A stretch of 14,933 bases of DNA from Lentimicrobiaceae bacterium (GTDB lineage: Bacteria > Bacteroidota > Bacteroidia > Bacteroidales > SKPS01), in NCBI GenBank assembly GCA_007119395.1, contig SKPS01000185.1:1-14933 (forward strand). Direction: 5' to 3'. Of the stretch, positions 1 through 5,958 are shown piece by piece; position 1 is the stretch's first letter, and each line of letters opens with the position of its first letter. Below the pieces are notes generated by a model. That model did not search any database and was not told the origin of the DNA. It saw only the letters and a program-made list of their open reading frames with translations. Both the position numbers and the translations under genes were made by a program.

Positions 1-757
1 GCTTGGCATCAAGCAGTTTGTAATTCAGACTCATTTTGAGTCGGCTATGGAGGTAACCCCTGAGGCGGCAAAGGCGGTGAAGATGTTAACTGATGCCGGA
101 TGGATTGTTACCAATCAGCATGTTTTCACGGTGGCTTCATCGCGAAGGGGTCACATGGCAAAGCTCCGGGCCACGTTGTCGCAGATTGGCGTAATGCCCT
201 ACTATACGTTTTCTGTGAAAGGCTTTATGGAGAACAGGCACAATTTTGCCACACATGCCCGGTTGATGCAGGAGAAACATGAAGAGAAGGCTTTTGGACG
301 GATCAACAAGTCGCTGACCAAGACCATTGTTGGCAAGGCGTCTGAAGGGAAGCTTACGACCAAGGAGATCGCCCGGTTGGTGGCACAGCAGAAGATACCT
401 TTTATTGCTTCTGACCGGAGCATGATGAACCTCCCCGGGATTGGCAAGAGCATGACATTCCGAACCATAGGTATCACTCCTGACGGGCGAAGGATACTGG
501 AGTTTGAGTATGATCATTCACGCCGGCACAGTCCGATCGTAAACCAGGATGACAAAGTTATCATCGTGGAGTCGAAGCCTGTTGGGGCTTATCTCAACCA
601 GGTTGAGAACATGGGAGAAGAGGTTGGTCAGTATCAGTCGATATACGGCTATTCACGTGGTGAGAGCGAAAAGCTTTTCCCCTTGTTTGAATACCCGGGT
701 TACCCTTTCACCATCACCGATGCGTTTAACCACATTGGTGAAACGGAGAAGAATTAA
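1..757 (+). CDS. KamA-like radical SAM aminomutase, C-terminal part (5' end outside window)
   Basis: This is the 3' part of a gene whose start lies left of the window. The reading frame is open from base 2, and the first visible ATG (base 47) lies inside a conserved stretch (FVIQTHFES before it, EVTPEAA after it), so it is not the true start. The pattern resembles the end of the lysine 2,3-aminomutase family: a THF strand, a helix with an NQ pair (VTNQHV), then GVMPYYTF, comparable to the family's V-x-PYY strand. A later PGIGK motif (bases about 434-448) sits where KamA enzymes carry the glycine-rich loop with the PLP-binding lysine. These enzymes use SAM, a 4Fe-4S cluster and PLP to move an amino group within lysine or a related amino acid. 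The radical SAM cysteines are outside the window. The gene ends 30 bases from the convergent OmpA-family gene. Family assignment is fairly confident, substrate unknown. Confidence 0.72.
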   Translation, partial: LGIKQFVIQTHFESAMEVTPEAAKAVKMLTDAGWIVTNQHVFTVASSRRGHMAKLRATLSQIGVMPYYTFSVKGFMENRHNFATHARLMQEKHEEKAFGRINKSLTKTIVGKASEGKLTTKEIARLVAQQKIPFIASDRSMMNLPGIGKSMTFRTIGITPDGRRILEFEYDHSRRHSPIVNQDDKVIIVESKPVGAYLNQVENMGEEVGQYQSIYGYSRGESEKLFPLFEYPGYPFTITDAFNHIGETEKN

Positions 758-787
758 CAAGCATTTATCCATACGGATCTTCGGTTT

Positions 788-2761
788 TTATCTGAACCCT
801 GTCACTTTAAATTCAGTACGTCGGTTCAGGGCACGCCCTTCTGCTGTTGCGTTATCGGCAATTGGGATGGTATCGGCATATCCCTGGTAGGATAATCTGT
901 CCGGTTCTATCCCTTTTTCTACCAGGTAGTTTACCACGGCTTTGGCGCGGCTTTTTGAGAGCTCTTCATTTCTGGCGCGTGTACCGGTGTTGTCAGTATG
1001 ACCACTGATCTCCACTTCGATGGATGGGTTCTTACGGAGCAGATCCAGTAAGCGTTCCAGCTCTGTAATCGATTCCGGCTTCAACACATCACGGTCGATG
1101 TCGAAGAAGATATTGCGAAGCACCATTGATTCACCCGTCCTAACCGGGTACAGGGGGATATCTTTTTCATAGGGTTTCATGGCAGTGAACTCTCCTGTAA
1201 GCTCAAAATGGTCTGAATAGAAGAGGTATCTCTCTTTGTTCACGTTCAGCATCCACGACTGGTTTGTAGGTAGGCTGAGGAGGAACTCACCGGTTACGGG
1301 GTCTGAGATTGAGCTGATCACTGTTTCACCGGTATTGAGGTTGATCAGTTCAAAGGCAGCGGCTATGGGTTTTGTTGTTTCAGCGTCAAACACTACACCT
1401 TTCAGGTATGTAACAGGCGATGGCCTCAGGGAGGGATCCAGTTCAAACTGGTAGATATCCTGCCCTCCTATCCCACCGGGTCTGTCGCTTGAGAAGTAGG
1501 CTGTAGTACCGGAAGCGTTTACGATGAAACCAATTTCATCTTTTGATGTGTTGATGGGGTATCCGAGGTTCACTGGTTTGCCCCATTCTCCATCGGGTTG
1601 TCTACGGCTCATAAAGATATCATAGCCACCCATACCGGGGTGGGTATCGGACGAGAAGTAGAGGGTTTGTCCGTCAGGGTGAATGAACACGCTCTCTTCG
1701 TTTCCTTCGGTATTGATATGTGGTCCCAGCATCACCGGTTCCGACCATTTGCCATTGGTATCGAGCACGGTATAGAAGATATTGGCACTGGTGATCATAC
1801 CTCCTTGTGCCGGCACACCTCTTACAAAGTAGAGGGTACGTCCATCAGCATCAAAGGCGGGTTGCGATTCCCACCTCGGGGTGTTCACGGGTCGTCCGAG
1901 ATTCATCGGAACAGCCCATTGGTTACCTGTGCGATAGGTATAAAACAGATCACAACTACCAAAGCCCGTTCGCCCGGCGCCATATCCCATACCACGCATA
2001 ATCTCACACGAAGTAAACACAATGATCTGCCCATCTGGGGAGATGGCTGATGCACCTTCGTTGTAACGGGAATTAACCGGCGAACCCAGGCTTTGAGCAG
2101 GCTGCCAGATATAGTCTTGATAACGACTAATGTAGAGATTTTCATTCCAGCCATCCAGACTGGACGGAGCACGGTCAAGGCGTGTAAACAACAGCATCTG
2201 TTCATCTACCGTCAGACTGGGGAAGTATTCATCAAGCGGGGTGTTCACCCCTTCACCCAAATTGATTGGGTCAAAGTCAACCGGGTTCTGCATCGCCTCT
2301 ATGGCAAAGTGACAGGTTGCAATGCTTCTTTCAACAGCTTTTCTAAGTGTTTCACTTCTAATGGGCATATTCCGGTATCGACTTAAGAAGCTGAGGGCTT
2401 TCTCATATTCACCTTTACTTATGTAGAGGTTTCCCAGATGGAGCAAAGCCTGGGGGAAGAACATCTGGTCGATGACCACAACATACTCCAACGCAAACAC
2501 GGCTGTTTCTTGATCTCTGCGGTCCATGGAGATTTCTGCCAGCAGAAGATACGCTTCAATAAAGGCGGAGTCTCTGCCGATGGCCCTTTTAACGGAGTTG
2601 AGGGCATCCTCTATATCTCCTTGCTGATAGTGTTGTATGGCTCTCTCCTGGTGTCTTATAGCTGCTCGGCTTGAAGAGGTCCAACTGTGGCGGCGTTGTG
2701 CCTGTGTTTCTATTGCCAATGCAAATAAGAGCAACAGAAGAGTAAGGTATCTGTTCATCAT
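788..2761 (-). CDS. OmpA-family envelope protein with TPR, PD40 beta-propeller and carboxypeptidase-regulatory-like domains (PorE-like)
   Basis: This 657-residue exported protein starts with a signal peptide (residues 1 to about 21, a leucine-rich core ending ETQA/Q). TPR-type helices cover about 30-155. Several PD40 propeller blades cover about 165-440, seen as repeated SPDG or HPDG followed by LYFSS and GGYDI/GGQDI. A carboxypeptidase-regulatory-like beta sandwich follows at about 450-540, then an OmpA C-terminal domain at about 548-655. In the OmpA domain, Asp590 (HTDNTG) and Arg605 (NEELSKSRA) have the 15-residue spacing of the pair that binds diaminopimelate in peptidoglycan. This domain order is that described for PorE (PG1058) of Porphyromonas gingivalis, which links the type IX secretion machinery to the cell wall. 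Similar architectures occur in other Bacteroidota OmpA proteins, so orthology is not proven. Unlike PorE, reported as a lipoprotein, it has no lipobox cysteine. It lies last in the ffh-folD-queE unit. Confidence 0.88.
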   Translation of the reverse strand: MMNRYLTLLLLLFALAIETQAQRRHSWTSSSRAAIRHQERAIQHYQQGDIEDALNSVKRAIGRDSAFIEAYLLLAEISMDRRDQETAVFALEYVVVIDQMFFPQALLHLGNLYISKGEYEKALSFLSRYRNMPIRSETLRKAVERSIATCHFAIEAMQNPVDFDPINLGEGVNTPLDEYFPSLTVDEQMLLFTRLDRAPSSLDGWNENLYISRYQDYIWQPAQSLGSPVNSRYNEGASAISPDGQIIVFTSCEIMRGMGYGAGRTGFGSCDLFYTYRTGNQWAVPMNLGRPVNTPRWESQPAFDADGRTLYFVRGVPAQGGMITSANIFYTVLDTNGKWSEPVMLGPHINTEGNEESVFIHPDGQTLYFSSDTHPGMGGYDIFMSRRQPDGEWGKPVNLGYPINTSKDEIGFIVNASGTTAYFSSDRPGGIGGQDIYQFELDPSLRPSPVTYLKGVVFDAETTKPIAAAFELINLNTGETVISSISDPVTGEFLLSLPTNQSWMLNVNKERYLFYSDHFELTGEFTAMKPYEKDIPLYPVRTGESMVLRNIFFDIDRDVLKPESITELERLLDLLRKNPSIEVEISGHTDNTGTRARNEELSKSRAKAVVNYLVEKGIEPDRLSYQGYADTIPIADNATAEGRALNRRTEFKVTGFR

Positions 2762-2818
2762 GATTCGATGGTTAACAAATTGGGGCAGACCGGGGTGGGC
2801 AATCCTGGTGGCAACACA

Positions 2819-3454
2819 CTACGGTATGCCGATATATTTATGGCTCTGCAAAGATAACATCCAAACCGGATTTTTTAATATATATCGGGTGATTATTGGC
2901 AGGATGGTTTCTCTGACCGACCATTCCGGCTGCAGGTAAAAGAGGGTATCGGGTCTGGCTTGCAAACGTTGTTGTTCTGCCCATTGAAGATCATCTGAGG
3001 TGGCGATGACCACTTTCAGTTCACCTGCCTTGAGGAACACATCGGGTAGTGGAGGGTGTGAGGCTTTTGGAGACAGGCAGATCCAGTCCCATTCACCGGT
3101 GATTGGGTAGGCGCCGGATGTCTCGAGAAATGTTCTGCATCCGGCTGTTTTGAGGGCATAGGTAAGCACTGATAGATCGTATCGCAGGGGTTCGCCCCCT
3201 GAGATGATTACATCGGCAAGACCAAATGGAATCACCTGTTCCAGGATCTGTTCCGTTTTCATACCAGGCCAATCACTGGCATCCCACGACTCTTTGCTGT
3301 CGCACCAGTTACAACAGATATCACAACCAGCCAGGCGGATAAAAACTGCGCTTTTCCCGGTATGATACCCCTCTCCCTGAATGGTGGCGAAAACTTCAAC
3401 CACCGGCAAGGTGAGGTCATTGGATATTGTTTGAGCGGATGGTGTTGGCAACAT
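2819..3454 (-). CDS. queE: 7-carboxy-7-deazaguanine synthase
   Basis: QueE is the radical SAM enzyme that converts 6-carboxy-5,6,7,8-tetrahydropterin to 7-carboxy-7-deazaguanine, on the way to preQ0 and queuosine in tRNA. The 211-residue length is normal for the family. Near the N-terminus is IQGEG (residues 25-29), which belongs to the substrate-side region. It is followed by the cluster-binding CxxxCxxC at Cys44, Cys48 and Cys51, and by the SAM-binding GGEP at 86-89. The ETSG segment (111-114) and the C-terminal QSHKYIGIP also fit QueE. An additional cysteine, Cys47, lies within the cluster motif. The first ATG is taken as start. A slightly later start is conceivable because the first 15 residues look poorly conserved. 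It follows folD by 31 bases and precedes the OmpA-family gene by 57, with no promoter box seen between them. No other queuosine gene is in the window. Confidence 0.95.
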   Translation of the reverse strand: MLPTPSAQTISNDLTLPVVEVFATIQGEGYHTGKSAVFIRLAGCDICCNWCDSKESWDASDWPGMKTEQILEQVIPFGLADVIISGGEPLRYDLSVLTYALKTAGCRTFLETSGAYPITGEWDWICLSPKASHPPLPDVFLKAGELKVVIATSDDLQWAEQQRLQARPDTLFYLQPEWSVRETILPIITRYILKNPVWMLSLQSHKYIGIP

Positions 3455-3485
3455 GGATGTGTGTAAGGGTCTGCCGGTTGTTTTT

Positions 3486-4367
3486 TTAAGAATACACTTG
3501 TTTTTTGGCAGCCTTCAGTGTGTTTTGCAGCAATGAGGCGATGGTCATGGGGCCCACTCCACCCGGCACGGGGGTGATCATAGAGGCTTTTTTAGCCACT
3601 TCGTCATAATCAACGTCACCCACCAGTCTGAACCCACTTTTTTTCGAAGGGTCTTCCACCCTGTGGATTCCCACATCTATCACCACAGCACCCTCTTTCA
3701 CCATGTCGGCAGTGACAAAGCGGGGTTGGCCAATGGCAGCGATAAGGATATCTGCTTCGCGGCATACCTCTTTCAGGTTCTGTGTACGGCTGTGGCAAAG
3801 GGTAACGGTGGCATTGCCGGGTGTGGTCTTCTGTGACATCAGAATGGAGACCGGTGAACCAACAATATGACTTCTTCCAAGCACAACACAACTTTTACCG
3901 GCTGTTTCTACCTGATAACGTTTCAGCAGCTCCATAATACCATTAGGAGTAGCCGGTATATAGCATGGTAAGCCGAGTGCCATCCGACCCACATTTTCAG
4001 GGTGGAAGCCATCGACATCTTTGGCCGGATTAATGGAAAGCAGCACCTCTTGTTCATCAATGTGTGCGGGTAGAGGGAGCTGCACAATAAAGCCATCTAC
4101 GTCGTTGTCGTTGTTCAGGAATTCTATCACACCCATCAACTCTTCCCGGCTTGTATCAGCGGGCATACGGTACACAGTGCTGGTGAAGCCTACCCCTTTG
4201 GCTTGCTTTTCTTTGCTGGCAACATAGGTCTGCGAAGCCGGATCATCACCTACAATCACCGCCGCCAGATGGGGGGCACGTAAGTCTTTGTCGATCATTG
4301 AAGCCACTTCGGCACCTATCTCCTGCCGTATCTCTTCCGATATTCTCTTTCCGTCTATTATTTCCAT
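3486..4367 (-). CDS. folD: Bifunctional methylenetetrahydrofolate dehydrogenase / methenyltetrahydrofolate cyclohydrolase
   Basis: FolD interconverts 5,10-methylene-, 5,10-methenyl- and 10-formyl-tetrahydrofolate in the cytoplasm, feeding one-carbon units to purine and formyl-methionine synthesis. The 293-residue length is typical. The catalytic tyrosine and lysine are seen as Tyr48-x3-Lys52 (TYVASKEK). The QLPLP motif follows at 96-100 with its conserved Gln, and the substrate aspartate lies in DVDGFHPEN (about 117-125). The NADP-binding half carries GRSHIVGSPV (164-173), and the family signature PGGVGPMT is at 268-275. Every key motif is present, so the enzyme should be active. The gene lies between ffh (80 bases upstream) and queE (31 bases downstream) on the same strand. 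I found no TAnnTTTG box in the 80-base gap, so it is probably read through from the ffh promoter. Confidence 0.97.
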   Translation of the reverse strand: MEIIDGKRISEEIRQEIGAEVASMIDKDLRAPHLAAVIVGDDPASQTYVASKEKQAKGVGFTSTVYRMPADTSREELMGVIEFLNNDNDVDGFIVQLPLPAHIDEQEVLLSINPAKDVDGFHPENVGRMALGLPCYIPATPNGIMELLKRYQVETAGKSCVVLGRSHIVGSPVSILMSQKTTPGNATVTLCHSRTQNLKEVCREADILIAAIGQPRFVTADMVKEGAVVIDVGIHRVEDPSKKSGFRLVGDVDYDEVAKKASMITPVPGGVGPMTIASLLQNTLKAAKKQVYS

Positions 4368-4447
4368 AACGCTTTTTCTTTTTGATTGCGAAGAGGATCT
4401 TCCCCCTTCCGGAATACAAATTACTAACGAAACAGGGGCTGAATTGT

Positions 4448-5791
4448 TTACCTCCGGCGCATCCCTTTCAGGTTTTTCATGGTTCTCATGGCCTTTTTTC
4501 CACCACCTTTTGTGAAGTTGTGCATCATTTTACGGGTGTCTTCAAACTGTTTGATCAATCTGTTCACCTCAGGCACATCAGTACCGGAACCGGCTGCAAT
4601 TCTTTTCCTTCTGCTGGCATTGATCACAGCGGGGTTTTGTCTTTCGTATGGTGTCATTGATTCAATAATGGCTTCAATGCCTTTGAACGCATTGTCGTCA
4701 AGGTCCATGTTTTTCAAAGCCTTTCCCATACCCGGGATCATACCCATCAGGTCTTTGATATTACCCATCTTCTTGATTTGCCTGATCTGTTTCAGGAAGT
4801 CTTCCAGGTCAAAGGTGTTGCGTGCCAGTTTCTTCTGCAGTCGTGCGGCCTCGTCTTCTTCGAACTGCTCCTGGGCTTTCTCAACGAGGGTAACGATGTC
4901 ACCCATACCTAAAATTCTGTCGGCCATCCTTTTTGGATGAAACAGATCGAGTGCATCCATCTTTTCGCCGATACCGACAAATTTGATGGGTTTGTTGACC
5001 ACCGCTTTGATGGTCAGGGCAGCACCACCTCGTGTATCACCATCCAGTTTGGTGAGGACGACCCCGTCGTAGTCGAGCACATCATTAAAGGCTTTGGCGG
5101 TATTCACAGCATCTTGTCCGGTCATGGAGTCCACTACAAAGAGGGTCTCATCAGGCTTCACCTTACCATGGATCTCGGCAATCTCTTTCATCATCATGTC
5201 ATCGATGGCCAGTCGACCAGCTGTATCAATAATGACCACATCCCTTCCGGTGAGTTTTGCTTGCTGAATCCCTTTTTGTGCGAGGTCTACGGGGCGCATG
5301 TTACCCTCTTCGGTGTAAACCGGAATGCTGATCTGTTCACCAAGCACCTTGAGCTGATCAATCGCTGCGGGGCGATAGACGTCACAGGCGATCAGCATTG
5401 GAGCTTTGCCCCTTTTCCTGTGCAGGAAATTGGCCAGTTTGGCAGAAAAAGTGGTTTTACCCGAACCCTGCAATCCGGCAATGAGGATGATGGCGGGATT
5501 CCCTTTCAGGTTGATGTCAGCATGCTCGCTGCCCATGAGTTGGGTCAACTCATCGTGCATCACCTTTACCATCAACTGGCCTGGAGAAACAGCGCTTAAC
5601 ACATTCATGCCCATTGCCTTCTCTTTTACCTGATTGGCAAAGTCACGGGCAATATTATAGCTCACGTCGGCATCAAGCAGTGCACGACGCACATCCTTTA
5701 AGGTATCCGACACATTTATTTCGGTAATGTGCCCCTGCCCTTTTAAAACTTTCAGGGCGCGATCAAACCGTTCACTCAGATTTTCAAACAT
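4448..5791 (-). CDS. ffh: Signal recognition particle protein Ffh
   Basis: Ffh is the GTPase subunit of the signal recognition particle. It binds 4.5S RNA and signal sequences as they emerge from the ribosome and docks at FtsY for membrane insertion. The 447 residues run as follows: a helical N domain (1 to about 95); a G domain with GLQGSGKTT (106-114), DTAGR (189-193) and TKLDGDTRGG (247-256); and a methionine-rich M domain containing the RNA-binding SRRKRIAAGSG (393-403). I chose the ATG at 5791 (protein begins MFENLSERFD). The open frame extends upstream to a TTG at 5839, but that codon lies upstream of the -7 promoter box at 5828-5835, so it would not be in the transcript, and its 16 extra residues do not look like the family. 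It is first in the leftward unit with folD. Confidence 0.97.
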   Translation of the reverse strand: MFENLSERFDRALKVLKGQGHITEINVSDTLKDVRRALLDADVSYNIARDFANQVKEKAMGMNVLSAVSPGQLMVKVMHDELTQLMGSEHADINLKGNPAIILIAGLQGSGKTTFSAKLANFLHRKRGKAPMLIACDVYRPAAIDQLKVLGEQISIPVYTEEGNMRPVDLAQKGIQQAKLTGRDVVIIDTAGRLAIDDMMMKEIAEIHGKVKPDETLFVVDSMTGQDAVNTAKAFNDVLDYDGVVLTKLDGDTRGGAALTIKAVVNKPIKFVGIGEKMDALDLFHPKRMADRILGMGDIVTLVEKAQEQFEEDEAARLQKKLARNTFDLEDFLKQIRQIKKMGNIKDLMGMIPGMGKALKNMDLDDNAFKGIEAIIESMTPYERQNPAVINASRRKRIAAGSGTDVPEVNRLIKQFEDTRKMMHNFTKGGGKKAMRTMKNLKGMRRR

Positions 5792-5827
5792 ACTCGCTCT
5801 TGTTGGTAGGTATTCATTAAGAGGGTG

Positions 5828-5835
5828 CAAAGATA
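5828..5835 (-). promoter_or_regulatory. Predicted promoter -7 box for ffh
   Basis: On the minus strand the bases read TATCTTTG, matching the Bacteroidota TAnnTTTG element. It ends about 36 bases before the chosen ffh ATG (5791), leaving a short leader. I see no good TTTG element in the -33 position. The match to the box is direct. Promoter activity is inferred. Confidence 0.6.
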
Positions 5836-5859
5836 GCAAAAACCATAACAGCTTTTTTA

Positions 5860-5867
5860 TACCTTTG
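5860..5867 (+). promoter_or_regulatory. Predicted promoter -7 box for the MMPL transporter unit
   Basis: The bases read TACCTTTG, a full match to TAnnTTTG, followed by CACC. A start site a few bases downstream would give a leader of about 85 bases before the transporter ATG at 5959. No clear TTTG -33 element is visible upstream. Promoter activity is inferred from the motif and the position. Confidence 0.6.
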
Positions 5868-5871
5868 CACC

Positions 5872-5958
5872 TTAAAATATGAGTCGTTTGCTAAAGGGTT
5901 TCATCACCCGAACACGCTCAGGGTGTTGAGGGGTTCCCAATTCAATAAATCGTTGTAT
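5872..5958 (+). promoter_or_regulatory. Leader of the transporter unit, with possible short upstream reading frame
   Basis: This stretch lies between the predicted transcription start and the transporter ATG. It contains a 16-codon frame, ATG at 5879 to TGA at 5927-5929 (MSRLLKGFITRTRSGC). It also contains overlapping short inverted repeats that could fold as alternative stems: CACCC (5905-5909) with GGGTG (5921-5925), or AACAC (5911-5915) with GTGTT (5923-5927). Whether the small frame is translated or the stems form is unknown. The stems are short and there is no U-run to make a terminator. Confidence 0.25.

Larger units (their letters stand above)
5824..5871. repeat. Inverted repeat spanning the divergent ffh / transporter promoters
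   Basis: GGTGCAAAG (5824-5832) and CTTTGCACC (5863-5871) are perfect 9-base reverse complements, separated by 30 AT-rich bases. Each arm contains the TTTGC end of the -7 box of one of the two divergent promoters, so the two predicted transcription starts are arranged nearly symmetrically. The similarity may simply reflect two strong copies of the extended promoter motif, or it may be a protein binding site. The repeat itself is read directly from the sequence. Confidence 0.7.

Noticed and set aside
758..787. Possible bidirectional terminator between the KamA-like and OmpA-family genes
   Set aside because: There is a short T-run (GGTTTTTATC) but no convincing stem before it in the 30-base gap.
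1598..2050. A 150-codon + strand frame inside the OmpA-family gene
   Set aside because: It is opposite the PD40 propeller repeats, whose motifs are clear, and the + frame has no protein-like features.
4390..4402. Palindrome GAAGA-GGA-TCTTC between ffh and folD as a terminator
   Set aside because: The stem is only 5 base pairs with a 3-base loop and no T-run follows on either strand; the genes are likely co-transcribed.
4937..5599. A 220-codon open frame on the + strand inside ffh
   Set aside because: It lies wholly opposite the well-conserved G domain of ffh, has no recognisable domain or signal, and its composition fits a reverse-strand shadow of a real gene.
5792..5958. Possible SRP RNA gene next to ffh
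   Set aside because: No GGAAGGAAGCA-type conserved loop or long hairpin is present; the region is explained by promoters and a leader.
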